Counted from the first letter of the stretch, positions 33,396 to 44,400 are shown. The stretch is 64,000 bases of DNA from Arachidicoccus ginsenosidivorans (GCF_007971385.1 NZ_CP042434.1:1-64000), one strand, 5' to 3'. The notes: generated by a model not told the origin, from the letters alone. Made by a program: numbers and translations.

Positions 33396-33577
33396 ATCTA
33401 AGAAAATGACTACGCACAATACCAGAAATAGTCTTCGTTATCCTTATTGACGACTTCCAATAGCTTGCTAATCGTAAACTTGTACGCACTATTTATTAAA
33501 CGATTAAGGTCTTATGCCGGGCCTTCTTTCTTACGCCTAATTTAAATGACCAGATACAAGGGTGTTGCAGTATTGTT

Positions 33578-34357
33578 TTATACTTGTTGATTATTTTCTG
33601 GCATAAATTGCTTGAAAGTATCTCCTCTCAGACCAAGCCTAAGTGTTTCCAGGGAAATAACGTCGTCTGGAGCAATATTACCCAGATTTACATTGGCACC
33701 GAGCATACTGATAAACCAGGCTTGTTGGGATTTATTGGGGGCTTCCCACAGGATATTCTCATGGGAGACATTTTTGAGAATTTTATTTACCAGTGTAACA
33801 TGCGTATTCCCATTGGGTCGGTATATTCCTACTGTACCACTTTCTCTGGCCTCTGCAATTACTTTCCAGGCCCCTGCTTCTAATTCCTTTTGCATCATCG
33901 TTATCCACAGGTTGGGTCGAATCATAATCCCTTCTTCTTTGGAGCCGACCTCTGAGAGTACGGTAAAGTCTTTGCTGAGCACTTCTATGTAATGACACTT
34001 TTGATCGTGATCCATCTGTATGGATCCATCTGATACTTCAACGCACTGCATTTTATATTTGTGGGCCAGACCACGAAACTGGTCAAACATGTCTCTAACA
34101 ATAAAAGCTTCAAATAAAGTGCCTCCAAAATAGGTCTTGATGCCTGCTGAGTGATATAATGACAATTTTTTGTCCAGATCTTTTGTCACCAAAGATGTCC
34201 CGAATCCTAACTTTACAATGTCAATATAATCGTCACTACTATTGATAAGGTCTTCAGCCTGGCGTAAACTTAGCCCTTTATCCATTACCATTGTGATCCC
34301 GGTTTCTCTTGATTTTACCGTTCTTTCTGGTAACTGGGGCAGTTCAAAATTATACAT
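33578..34357 (-). CDS. comA: Phosphosulfolactate synthase (ComA) family protein
   Basis: Intact 259-residue TIM-barrel protein. The family adds sulfite to phosphoenolpyruvate to form phosphosulfolactate. Visible features: 'RETGITMVMDKGLSLRQAED', 'YIDIVKLGFGTSLV', 'GIKTYFGGTLFEAF', 'CVEVSDGSIQMDHDQK', 'VLSEVGSKEEGIMIRP', 'IWEAP-like NILWEAPNKSQQAWF' and 'GLRGDTFKQF'. Start at 34357 (MYNFELPQL) gives a normal length; the frame stays open a little further upstream. In this phylum the product could feed sulfonate compounds such as cysteate-derived sulfonolipids; that is inference. The start overlaps the stop of a small Cys-rich gene by 8 bases, suggesting coupled translation. Confidence 0.85.
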   Translation of the reverse strand: MYNFELPQLPERTVKSRETGITMVMDKGLSLRQAEDLINSSDDYIDIVKLGFGTSLVTKDLDKKLSLYHSAGIKTYFGGTLFEAFIVRDMFDQFRGLAHKYKMQCVEVSDGSIQMDHDQKCHYIEVLSKDFTVLSEVGSKEEGIMIRPNLWITMMQKELEAGAWKVIAEARESGTVGIYRPNGNTHVTLVNKILKNVSHENILWEAPNKSQQAWFISMLGANVNLGNIAPDDVISLETLRLGLRGDTFKQFMPENNQQV

Positions 34358-34592
34358 GGGCTTGAATGTTAAGTGGTAAGAAAAGACAGCCTTCACGATC
34401 ACTTAGGTAATTACGGGCAATACATCCTAAACACATGCCCTTCGTCTGGCAAAGGCAGCGGGGATCTTGTTGGTGTAAGGGCGAGCATCTTGTTGCGCTC
34501 GTCGAATCTGGATGATTGCTATTAACACTTAGTGACCTCGTTTTTGTACCACAATAATACAGCATCTCCGTTTTTTTCAAATTTTCCCCCAT
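34350..34592 (-). CDS. Small Cys-rich protein overlapping comA
   Basis: An 80-codon frame starting with ATG at 34592. Seven Cys residues (14, 36, 46, 48, 54, 57, 69) include a CxC and a CxxC motif ('RCLCQTKGMCLGCIARNYL'), which suggests metal or iron-sulfur binding. No family recognised. Its stop (34350-34352) overlaps the ATG of the ComA-like gene in the arrangement ATGTATAA. That placement and the clustered cysteines favour a real gene, but the short length and lack of a homolog I recognise keep it tentative. Confidence 0.45.
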   Translation of the reverse strand: MGENLKKTEMLYYCGTKTRSLSVNSNHPDSTSATRCSPLHQQDPRCLCQTKGMCLGCIARNYLSDREGCLFLPLNIQAHV

Positions 34593-34965
34593 AATTTAAT
34601 AAGAACAATAAAATAATAAATTGCTTATCCTTTTTTAGCACCTTTGTTCTACGATGATATATTTATCACTAATCTACAGCAAGTATACAAAAAGGAAAAT
34701 TTTCTATTTTTTGTCGCAAATCATTTTAAATAAGAGAGTTACGATCTAACAAAATCCATCACATTACAATATTAAATTTAAAATGGTCAATTGATCTCCG
34801 CTTATACCCTATCGAAGGCCCGTCTAAAAATGGTCGATATTCTAAACAAAAGTTTCGGTCTTTTAAAATTTTTATTTTGCAATATTAAATTAAAATTTAA
34901 TTTCACATTTCATAAAATCTATTTTCACTCTGATTTGGACTTAATTAAATAAAACCCCATTAATT
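34593..34965. other. AT-rich divergent intergenic region
   Basis: About 370 bases between the divergent Cys-rich/comA pair and the pRiA4b-like gene. AAAATGGTC occurs twice (near 34782 and 34828). No gene or clear promoter element could be assigned with confidence. Confidence 0.4.
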
Positions 34966-35592
34966 ATGGCAGTAAACACTTTACAATTCAAAATCACCTT
35001 AGTTGATTCAATCCCAGTTGTTAATCGAACCATCCAAGTACCCTCGGATTATAACTTCTTTCAATTCCATATGGCCATACAAGGAGCATTTGGGTGGAAT
35101 GACCAACATCTTTTCCAGTTTTTTGAGAAAAATTGGATGGAGGATGCGCTCATCGGCATCCCTACAATCGAGGATGAAGCGCCGGTGCAGGATGCCAGGT
35201 CTATACGAATCAACACTGTATTTAAAAAGGCAAAAGCGAGCTATTGCTATATTTATGATTTTGGTGATGGTTGGCTGCATGAAATCATATTGGAAAAAAT
35301 AATAAAGGAACCTATTTATACCCCATTTTGCATTGAGGCGAACAACGCCTGCCCTCCGGAAAATGTAGGTGGTCACGGAGGATATGAAGAAATGCTGATC
35401 GCATATGAGAATAAGGACAAACAGGAAATTAAAAAATATAATAGGTGGATTGGTCTTGAAAAAGGCGAAGATTGGAACCCAAATTATTGTAGTCTCCGAG
35501 AAATCAATAACAGGTTATCCCTACTTGGGTACTGGTCTTATGAAGCAACCGTTCGGTTTATGCCTAAAGGCTGGTATATACCTGTCGTTTAA
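34966..35592 (+). CDS. Plasmid pRiA4b ORF-3-like protein
   Basis: Intact 208-residue protein of the pRiA4b ORF-3-like family (also annotated as an IS1096 passenger TnpR-like family). Hallmarks: 'LQFKITLVDSIPVVNRTIQV' at the N-terminus, 'NFFQFHMAIQGAFGWNDQHLFQF', 'YIYDFGDGWLHEIILEKI', 'CPPENVGGHGGYEEMLIAY'. The DFGDxW-H and PPEDxGG-like motifs are the family signature. Function is not established; relatives occur beside plasmid genes and in mobile contexts, but no mobile element is visible here. A strong terminator follows at 35685-35717. Confidence 0.9.
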   Translation: MAVNTLQFKITLVDSIPVVNRTIQVPSDYNFFQFHMAIQGAFGWNDQHLFQFFEKNWMEDALIGIPTIEDEAPVQDARSIRINTVFKKAKASYCYIYDFGDGWLHEIILEKIIKEPIYTPFCIEANNACPPENVGGHGGYEEMLIAYENKDKQEIKKYNRWIGLEKGEDWNPNYCSLREINNRLSLLGYWSYEATVRFMPKGWYIPVV

Positions 35593-35621
35593 TTAATTGG
35601 TAAAACGACATTCAAAGCAAC

Positions 35622-35660
35622 ATTTAATTTAATTTAATTTGATTTGATTTGATTTGATTT
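35622..35660. repeat. Pentanucleotide tandem repeat (TTTAA/TTTGA units)
   Basis: Short units of 5 bp, about three TTTAA followed by about four TTTGA, just after the pRiA4b-like gene. A simple-sequence tract in non-coding DNA. Confidence 0.8.
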
Positions 35661-35684
35661 CCAAAATTACTTCGAGATACCCAC

Positions 35685-35717
35685 AAAAAAGGCCGTCCTT
35701 TTCAACGGCCTTTTTAT
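35685..35717. terminator. Strong Rho-independent terminator
   Basis: Near-perfect hairpin AAAAAGGCCGT ... ACGGCCTTTTT with a 9-base loop, flanked by A and T tracts, between convergent genes (pRiA4b-like on plus, GH2 exo-glycosidase on minus). Works in either direction. Confidence 0.92.
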
Positions 35718-35748
35718 TTCACCCAAAATCTAGCCTCTGACATCGAAA

Positions 35749-38635
35749 TTACAGGACTATATTGTTATCCTCAACATTATAACCAGAAATGTGAATAACT
35801 ATATCTTTTTTCCAATTGGCTGGCATATTAATGCCTGGTTCAATTTCGATTTCTTTGCTTTCTCCTGGCAGTAAATTGACGAAATTATCGCTATAAAAAG
35901 CGCCTTTTATGGGATGTCCATCTTTATACTCGAGTTGCAATTGTACAAAAAAAGCCAGGCCATTAACTTTATCCTTGTTGTTCAGCTTAATCTGGATCAC
36001 AGATTTTCCATTTTTTGGGATAATGCGTGCTGCGCTTTCCAATTGAACCTTTTTAAGGTATTTAACGCTTCAAAGCCTCCGGTGGCTGGGCCTGTAATTG
36101 TCCATGGACCTTTATACGCGTCAGTGGAACGCCAATAAAAGGAGGAGGCAACAACTTTCCCTGTATTGTCCAGTAAATTAAGTTTTATAAAATGAACGGG
36201 TGTGATATCCTTAGGAAAATCTACTTTAAAAAGATTATTAACGACGCCATCTGCCGGTATATCCACTTTGCGCTTTTGATGGCTGATTTTTTTGGTGTTC
36301 AGATCGTATACATCACAAATCACCTCATACCCTTTAAAAGCTTTTCTATAATCATTTGAAACAGAAACCGTGTTTTTCAAATAGTCAAACTGCACATGTA
36401 GCGGTTCAAGGCCGTTTTTGGTATAATAGAGTGCTGCGGTTGGCTCCAGGCTCCAGTCATATAAACGGCTAGCCACCTGCGGCTCTGGACTGTTGATATA
36501 CCAAAACAAAAATCCAGAAGCAAACCGGTCCCCAAATCCGAATTTATTATAATCCCAGACCTCCATAATAGACCTGTAATTCATGGCGCCTACTAACTGT
36601 GCCTTTTTTACATAATCTGCTAAGTTGTCAGATTGCCCAAAGGCTTTAACGGCGGCGTCATAATCGGTGGTCATTTTATGAAATCCACCGCCATCCATAT
36701 AATCCCAGACTTTTTTATTGATCGGCCATAGGTCTTTTGCGGGCATCATTTCTTTTAAGGAAGAGAGGATGGGTAGACAAGGAGCACCATATTCCGGGTT
36801 AAATCCATCTACACGGCTACCTCTTTTGGAAGCGGTATTATCAAAGTATTGCATGGGATTGACATAGGTATAGGGGCTACCGTCATGCACGCCGCAGCAC
36901 TCTGACTGTCTTTGATAATTTGTCGCGCTGTCCAGGCTGTAAATCACCCTACCTGCACCAGGCAGCTCGGTTGATTCATTTGCTGAGACATAATAAGCCA
37001 CTGAGGCATGAGAGCGAATTCTTTTGATTGTACTGCGAAGATTATGCATATACACACTGGTATCTTTAGGAAACCGGGTATTGCCGGTGATCCAAAATTC
37101 ACTCCAAACCATGATGCCTAACGAGTCACACAAATGATAAAACTGATCAGATTCTGCAATACCGCCACCCCAAAGCCTGAGTAGATTAAAGCCTGCCTGG
37201 TGTATATAGCGCAACTCATGATAGGTGCGATCTTCTGTTTGCTTACACATAGCCTCTGGTATCCAATTGGCTCCTCTGATAAAGACAGGAACACCATTAA
37301 CTAAAAATCTTCTGGAAGAATCCGGTGTATTGCGGTCTGTTGAGATATTTCTGATACCAAATTGGGTGGTTATCTGATGACTTAGGGCTGTTTTATTAAG
37401 ATCGATACACTTACTAATAACCTTATTAATAACTTTCTTCTTTGTTGTAGCTTTTTCAGCCGCATTGGCACTTACAAAACTAAGAGTTAGGCTATATAAA
37501 TGCTGCGCTCCTTTATTGATGGGCCACCAAAGCTTAGGGTGCTGAACATTTAGAGTGGGATAATCCGAGGGGTCCAAAATAATTTGTCTTTTTTCGTGCG
37601 GCAATAAAGTCACGCTTTTTTTAATATGAATACCCAAATCTTTCACCTCGGCCGCTAGCACGCCTTTTTGTTCTTTATTTGTGCTATTTTCTAATAAGGC
37701 AGAGATGGTCTCCTTGGCAGTTGTGGTGTCTGGCAGGGGTAGTTTGGACTGTACATAAGGGTTTTTGATTTGTACAGGTCCAGTTGCATATAATTCTACG
37801 TCTTGCCAAATGCCTGTATTTCTATCGCGGACGCCGTCAGGAAAGGTAAAATCCCAACCTACACTCATGAGCATGGTGGTATTTTTACCAATTTCTCCGT
37901 CTCCACCATTATGGCCTTCACCTTTTGCACCAGGTACTGGCTTTTTAGGGGGAAGATTGGAGCCAGGGTAATCTACCGGATCAATATCAACAGCCAGGGC
38001 ATTTTCCCCATGTAAATCTACAATATCTGTTACGTCAAATGCTTTTGCGTTAAACATGCCGGTTATCTTTCCCAGGCGCTTTCCATTCAGCCAGATTTGT
38101 GCGCGGTAATTTATCCCATGAAATTTGAGCCACACTTTTTACCATCAAATACCTCTGGCACCTTAAAGGTTGTTTTGTACCAATAATGGTAAAATTCCCG
38201 TCCAGTATTCGCGATATCTGGTATCAAGCCTTTGCTGATTCGGTTATTATCTCCAAAATAAGGGTCTGGATACACTTTATTTGCTACCAGAGAAGCAAGC
38301 ACCGTTCCAGGTACGATGGCAGGTTGCCAGCCTTTGTCTTTCTTTGCTAAACGCCCTGGCTGCGAATATTCTGCACCTAAACCTTGAGCGCCTCCTTGAC
38401 CGGCAGCCTGATCAGGCGTCACGCTATCTGCTTTACGTATCCACCACTTATAAGTTTTCCTAGCCCCCTTTTCAGCTTTACTGGCAGAACGCAAAAAGAT
38501 GGAGATATTACTGGAAGGTTTACTTAGATGGGCTTGACCGGTGCCACTATTTAGCTGTGCCTGTAGATTTGGCCCATTAAGGCTGGTTAAGATGATGACT
38601 AAGGCGAAGCTTAGGTAGGGACAAAATCTTTTCAT
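35749..38635 (-). CDS. GH2 exo-beta-glycosidase (exo-glucosaminidase/mannosidase-like; two frame breaks)
   Basis: Secreted exo-enzyme of about 963 residues, last gene of the 49.8-35.7 kb run. ATG at 38635, signal 'LVIILTSLNGPNLQAQ'. It has the GH2 sugar-binding domain ('WLKFHGINYRAQIWLNGKRL'), 'GWDFTFPDGVRDRNTGIWQD' typical of exo-glucosaminidase/mannosidase-like members, and a TIM barrel with 'GVPVFIRGANWIPEAM' and 'NLLRLWGGGIAESDQFYHLC'. The probable acid/base Glu is in 'YYVSANESTELP' and the probable nucleophile in 'GFNPEYGAPCLP'. Breaks: 38136-38140 (AAAAA on the coding strand; one more A gives 'FDGKKVWLKFHG') and 36061-36063 (one more A gives 'EALKYLKKVQLESAAR'). As given, the frames are 38111-38635, 35997-38135 and 35749-36042. 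The exact sugar (GlcN, Man, Gal) cannot be set from sequence. Confidence 0.9.
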
Positions 38636-38665
38636 TGTATTGTATTGTATTGTATTGTATTGTAT
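38636..38665. repeat. TGTAT x6 pentanucleotide repeat touching a start codon
   Basis: Six perfect 5-bp units immediately before the ATG (38635) of the GH2 gene; on the coding strand the leader reads as repeated ATACA running directly into the start codon. There is no Shine-Dalgarno sequence here, so the repeat occupies the ribosome-binding region. Confidence 0.9.
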
Positions 38666-38768
38666 TTTTAATATTTAAAAGCCTAGTGTTGATTTAATTT
38701 TCTGCGTGTTATTTAGATTCTTTAATTAAACACTTCTATTATCATTATTTTCAATATTGCACTAACCG

Positions 38769-40524
38769 TTAAGGATGCTTCACTTCTATGTCCGGCTTAA
38801 TCTCCATCACCTGTCCGGCTTTATCCAGTGCACTTCGGAGTTCAGGGTAAGCAACCTGCTGTACGGATTGGTGCTTTTTTGAGGCAATGGCAGCAGCAGT
38901 ACCGGCTGCTTCAGCTACACACATAAAGACGGGTTCCATTCTAATGGAACCGTAGGCGATATGTGAGGCTGATAGGCATACGGGTACAAGTAAGTTCTGG
39001 CACTGGCTTTTTGGGGGATAATGGCGCCGTAAGGTATTTGATAGGGGTTTTTAACCGCTATTTGCACATCGCCTTCATTTTGCACATCTCCTTGCGCTGT
39101 TATATAGCGTTGGGTATTATGACTATCCATTACGTAGGAGCCCATGGCAATCGCATTTTCAGCATCCCCCTTCAACACGTCTTGCTGACTGATCACATAA
39201 TCCCCAATCATCCTTCTTGCCTCTCTTACGTATAATGCATATGGAAAATGCCCGTTATCAGTAAATTCATCCTTTGGTAATCCCCAAGTGCCAAAGCGTT
39301 TTCTTATGACAGGTGGCATTGCTGGGTCATTTTGAACCGTCCAGATCAGTCCGAGTGTCCAATATTTATGTCTGGCGGCAATAACAGCTCGCTGATTGTC
39401 AGTAGCGGTTACATAACCTGCATTCCAGCCAATGGCATCCATGGATATTCCACTGTCATTATTGGCATCTATTTTTTGATTGGGCAAGGCAGATAGTTTC
39501 CAAAATCTCTTTTCACCCAGGGCAGCAGCCCTGGTAACGAGTTCAAAATCGGCTTTTTTATAGCCATCTGGCTTTTGTACCATAATCCTATTAGCAGAAT
39601 CATTTGTCAAACACATTCTGTAGCAATAGGCCTGTAGCTTGTCGTCACCCTCTCCATCTTCTGTATGCAGATATGGTAGAACTCCGTCTAAAATGCCACT
39701 ATTGGAGTCCCCTTTTATTTTATAAGGATCGATTCCTCTGGGCAGGTTATTTTTAATCGTCAACGCTTTTTCTACCCCATTTATCGTCTCGCCATACTTA
39801 CTATTGGCCTCTCTACCGACCGTAAAACTTACACCAGCCATGGCCATTAGATCCCCTTCATAGCTGGCATCAATATATACTGACCCTTGATAGCTATTGC
39901 CATCCACCATTCTGATTGCATAAATTATATGGCCGGTTTTGTCTTTACTTTTTTTAATGTTCAATTTTCTGGACCGATCCAGCCTAGTGGAGGTTATGAG
40001 ATCGATTCCAGACTGCTCGAGCATTTTATTTAAAATATTTTCTGCCACATGCGGTTCAAAGGTCCACATCAGGGAGTCCTTGATTTTGTAATAACCATAC
40101 AATTTTTCTGGTAGGTTGTTAGATTAGAAACCTTCCAGGAACTGTCTTTTTGGTAATGTAGCCAAATCTGATGATAAAAAGAGCGTGCAAGGCCGCCAAT
40201 GGTCACTGGATTGCCAATATCTGTCCATCCGAGCCCACTGGTAGTGACACCACCCAGGTGTTTATCCGGGCTCAAAAGTAAAACCTTTGCCCCCATTCGG
40301 CTGGCAGCAATGGCAGCCATCACGCCAGCCGCCGTCCCCCCATATACGATAACGTCATAGCGGTCAGAATGATGCTGGTGCTGCTGATTTTGCTGCGCAT
40401 TTTTTCGACTAAATCCTGGATAGGCCGTTATTAAAAATAACCCTAAAACAAAAAAAGATTTTAACCATGCTCGAATCATAAGATTAGCTTTTAATTGAAT
40501 AGATGGATATATAGGTTGATTCAT
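38769..40524 (-). CDS. FAD-dependent oxidoreductase (FAD_oxidored family; two frame breaks)
   Basis: Secreted flavoprotein of about 585 residues, a family frequent in Bacteroidota glycan loci. Start ATG at 40524 (or Met-16 at 40479), hydrophobic signal 'FFVLGLFLITAYPGFS', then the dinucleotide-binding fold 'YDVIVYGGTAAGVMAAIAAS' and 'LLLSPDKHLGGVTTSGLGWT', later 'GSVYIDASYEGDLMAMAGVS' and 'REARRMIGDYVISQQDVLK'. Breaks at 40103-40107 (AAAAA on the coding strand; one more A gives 'TYQKKLYGYYKIKDS') and 39008-39012 (one more A gives 'IIPQKSQCQNLLVPVCLSAS', followed by 'AYGSIRMEPVFMCVAEAAGT'). The second repair moves the stop from 38915 to 38769, so the last part of the gene is invisible in the raw frame. 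Probably oxidises a sugar or sugar acid; substrate unknown. Confidence 0.9.
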
Positions 40525-40547
40525 ACTTTTTACTAATTAACATCTTA

Positions 40548-41339
40548 CTATTTACCTGCTAATAATTTCTTTAGAAAAGCAGGGTAACTATTGCGCGTGA
40601 TGGATCCATCCCCTTTGGTGATGCTATCACCAAAACAAACGACGCGTTTATGGGGTAAGTTAGCCATGATTATTCGTTGATAAACTAAGGCAGCCATTAA
40701 CCGGTAACCATCGACAGTTGGATGAATACCATCTGTTTTGCCGGTATTTTTTTCATTACTGATCAGACTATATTTATCCAGGCCTATTTTACCAACACTT
40801 GCAAAATAATGATGCATATCCAGTAAAGGTACCTTTTCTTGTTTGGCTATTTGGGATATTGCCTTATTTACGGCTTCCTGGCGCCCCTCTGGACCAGCTT
40901 CGCCATAAAACGCTTTTGGGTGCCTGGTTAATAAATAGGGCGTATAAAATGGTAAAATATTCATTAATAACACTTTAGAACCACTGGCTTTAATAGTATC
41001 CAATAATCGAATGAGGTTTTGTTTGTACTTTTCTAAAGGTACATATTTAACGCTATTCATATCATTGGTGCCAATCATAAGAATGGTCAGATCGGGTTTA
41101 TAATCAATACAATCCCTTTGAACTCTTTTTAATAGGTCAATCGTGTTATTACCACCAATACCTGCATTTTTGACAAATACGCTATCTGTCGTTTCCACTG
41201 TTTGGGTAGGTACCTGGGCATACAAACTCTGGGTATTTGTGCAGATTATGATTACTTGCGACAAGACCAAGACCAGCATCAAGATCAACTTCCGATTGTT
41301 TTTTTTCTTTAGAGCATTCTTTGTATTAAATGTTACCAT
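40548..41339 (-). CDS. SGNH/GDSL-family esterase with circularly permuted motif order
   Basis: Intact 263-residue secreted hydrolase, probably a carbohydrate esterase. A Lys-rich start and hydrophobic signal (to about residue 42, '...TQSLYAQ') are followed at once by block II ('KNAGIGGNNT', Gly62-Gly63), block III ('LMIGTNDMN', Asn92) and block V ('DGIHPTVDGY', Asp203 and His206). Block I, which carries the nucleophilic Ser and normally comes first, is at the extreme C-terminus: 'RVVCFGDSITKGDG', Ser239, followed only by 'NSYPAFLKKLLAGK' and the stop. All catalytic elements are present, in rotated order II-III-V-I. The frame is clean, and the upstream 100 bases hold no missing block I. It sits 23 bases before the FAD oxidoreductase gene and after the GH63-like gene, so it is likely part of one operon. 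Confidence 0.88.
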   Translation of the reverse strand: MVTFNTKNALKKKNNRKLILMLVLVLSQVIIICTNTQSLYAQVPTQTVETTDSVFVKNAGIGGNNTIDLLKRVQRDCIDYKPDLTILMIGTNDMNSVKYVPLEKYKQNLIRLLDTIKASGSKVLLMNILPFYTPYLLTRHPKAFYGEAGPEGRQEAVNKAISQIAKQEKVPLLDMHHYFASVGKIGLDKYSLISNEKNTGKTDGIHPTVDGYRLMAALVYQRIIMANLPHKRVVCFGDSITKGDGSITRNSYPAFLKKLLAGK

Positions 41340-41435
41340 CTTATTTTACTTTTTTTATTATTTTAATTATTTTATTTTATTTTTTATGAATCGTTTATTT
41401 TATAAAAGACTGCTCATTGAGGCTTATTGCCGTGA

Positions 41436-44400
41436 CTAATCTACTGGCTGAACGATGAGCCTTCCCTTTTGATTGGTGGCAGGTAGTGTAATAGCCAAAA
41501 GACCACTATAAGGGCTATGAATGCTTAAGGTTTGTCCATTAAAGCTTGCTTTATACCGGTGATTGGGCGTCATACATATCAACATGGTTCTTCCGTGGGG
41601 CGCAGTGGCATCATCAAAACTCAGTAATGCATTATAAGTATCACATGCGCTATTAAAATTTTGCTGGCGTATCCAGATTTCAAAGCCGTTTGTAACCGTA
41701 CCGATTTTGTAATAAGCGTTGAACCAGTTAAGAACAGGGCTGGACAGGCCCGAAAACTGATGCCACCCTCCGCCTCTACCTGTTGTAGGGGAAAAATATT
41801 CCAGACAATCATAGGACGCCTGGACTTCCTGCTGATAAACATCAAGTGCTGTTTTAGCAATTTTATAGGCTAGATCTCCCCGGCCCAGGTCTAGCATCGT
41901 CTTCCACATAAACCATTGATGCGGCATCCAGACCTTACCGTTCCAATAACCGCCAGTTTGGTAATAAGGAGCAGACTGATCAACGACACTGATTCCCACC
42001 TTTGTCCACATATGTTTGGGGGAAAATATTTTATTAAGCAGCGTCTTTTGTTGATCTGGGGTACAAATGCCGGCAAGTAGCGGATAGGCGCCATCCAGTC
42101 CCTTATTATAATCAATACTGTCCTGATATAAAAAAGGTTTAGTAGGCTGTTCATTAGACTGCCCGTCAGCCGAATGCTCAACATAACTAAAATAACCGCT
42201 TTTTTTATTCCAGCTGTATTTTTGCAGGGCATTACCCCAGGTGATTATATCCGACTTATAGCGCTGAGCGTCTTTATTTTTACCCAGCTGTAAAGCCGCC
42301 ATCCGAAGCATTTTTGCAACTCTTATCATTTGCGCTGTGGTAATGGCGGGAGCTACCTTATTATCAAGGTGCCCACGATGCACTGCCACTTGAGCCGGGT
42401 AATCGTCCCAGCCACCTGAGTTGTAAAAATAGTCCCAGGTTGACAGTATGCCTGATTTAAATTTAGTCGTGGTCGATCCTTTGGCATGGCCTGCCAAAAA
42501 TTGGTAATATTGTTTAAGGCGCGGATAAAAATAATGCAAAAGCGGTTTGGACTGGGTTTTATTCCATAAATCAAAAAAGCCGTACTGCTGTGTTGGCACA
42601 GGTGAGCCGTGGAAGACAAATGGCGACCAGCTGCCTGGCGCCGTCGTATACGCGTTCAGGCACTGGGCTGCCAGTGAGGGATTGATTTCAATGAGTCCCT
42701 CTGCAATAAAGCCAAGATCCCAGGTATAGATACTATTCCACCATTTACCTGGTGTAAAATGCCGGATATAGGTGTCTTGTGTATAAATAGGATAAGTCAC
42801 ATTGGTCATAAGGGTGGCTTTTAATAATTGTCCCCTAAAGCATATTTTTTACCTACAGGCAAAATGTCTTTACTAAGCGCTGCATTACTATCCCCCTGGC
42901 GATCTGCAGCCGTGAACAGGCTATCCAGGTGGTATTGAATGGGCTTTGCTGGCTGTTTTTTATGGGTGACGCTAAAGCTGGCATAGACCCATTTTTGGCT
43001 ATGCGGTGCGAGCGTCAGTGAGGGCAAACCAAGTGCTGTATAATCTCCTTTCTGATTCCCTCTAAATACACTACTGACATGGTCGTTAATTTTTTCTCTA
43101 TAAAACACATCCAACTGGTCATTTTGAAATTCACGAACGCGCACGCGCGTTTTGATTTTAGTGTCACTACCCTTGCCAGTCTCTTTACCAGCATCTTCCT
43201 GGTCTTTCGGCCAACTGATTGTATACCCAATCGGTAAATCTGGATATTTTAAGAAAAGCTGCTGATTAGGCCGGTCCAGGACTTTTTTGGGGATCAAGTG
43301 CTGCGGCTGAGTTTTCACTAAGGTGTCTAGGATGGATGCGAAGGAATTTTCTGATGTAGCCAGTGTCGCAGTTGTAGCAGGCGTCGCTTTTAGATTTGCT
43401 TTCACCTGCGGTTTGGGCCCACTTATAATTAGAAATCCATTCAAATCAACTGGGTTTCCGTCTCCGTTCCCGTCTCCGCCCAAAGCGATCAGTTCCAAAT
43501 GGCTAGGATGCATTGATTTTGAATAGCGGTCTATACGGACAGTCTTCCAGGCTAATTTACCCGTTCCGGTAAGCACGACTGTTTTGTTGACTAAGCCAGA
43601 CAGCTTAAAAGTGGCCTTTTTGCCAACTTTTAGCTGATAGGCAATGGCAAGGCTACCGTTTTGGAACTGAGCTGGTAGTCTAAGCTGGTAGCTGGCCCTA
43701 TCACCGCTGTCCTTCCCAAAATTTTTACCCACTGCCCTACCATCTATAAAACGACTATCTCTAATCTCTGCCTGTAACCATCCATTGTCTGGCAAATAGT
43801 CCTTAGCGTTGGGGTGGGCAAATTGAAGACTTTCATAATGAATTGCATTTTTCCAGGTCATATTTGGAGAAACAGGCAATTTTATACTGGAATAGTTTTC
43901 AGGATAACTGACGGACGCCATCAGATCTGCATCTAACTGCTGAAATTGATCCGTGTTATTTACATACTTAATCGCTACAGCTGCTGTTAAGCTGTCAATG
44001 ATTTGGTAATGCACATCTGCGTATAGCTGATCTTTCCATTCCAATTCATAGCGGTAACTGTAACGAGTCAGGTCATTTGAGGCTTGCCAGGGGTGATAAC
44101 CTGACTCAAAACGTACATTGGGGATAATGCATTTATGTTCATTTTGGCTAATAACAACTGATAGGTCAAACCTGAGGCCTGATCTGATATCTGCAATATG
44201 AGAAATGCCGGCATACTTTTTTGAATAAGGCCCCCAACTGGAAAGCTGGAGATCATGGGTACCACCGATCGCCGCATAATTTAGCGTTTTTAATTGATCA
44301 GTATCGCCGTCATAATCGATATCGCCACCCATCCTATGTGCATGCGTATACCCGTTCTGTGCATAAGTTTTTTGGGGCTGCAGCGCGCAAAGAAAAAGCC

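Noticed and set aside
19510..35592. Mobile island or defence island
   Set aside because: No integrase, transposase, tRNA, attachment repeats or recognised defence effector; only the duplicated orphan genes and a helicase fusion hint at it.
35622..38665. Short tandem repeats as a CRISPR array
   Set aside because: Five-base units without spacers; no cas genes anywhere in the window.
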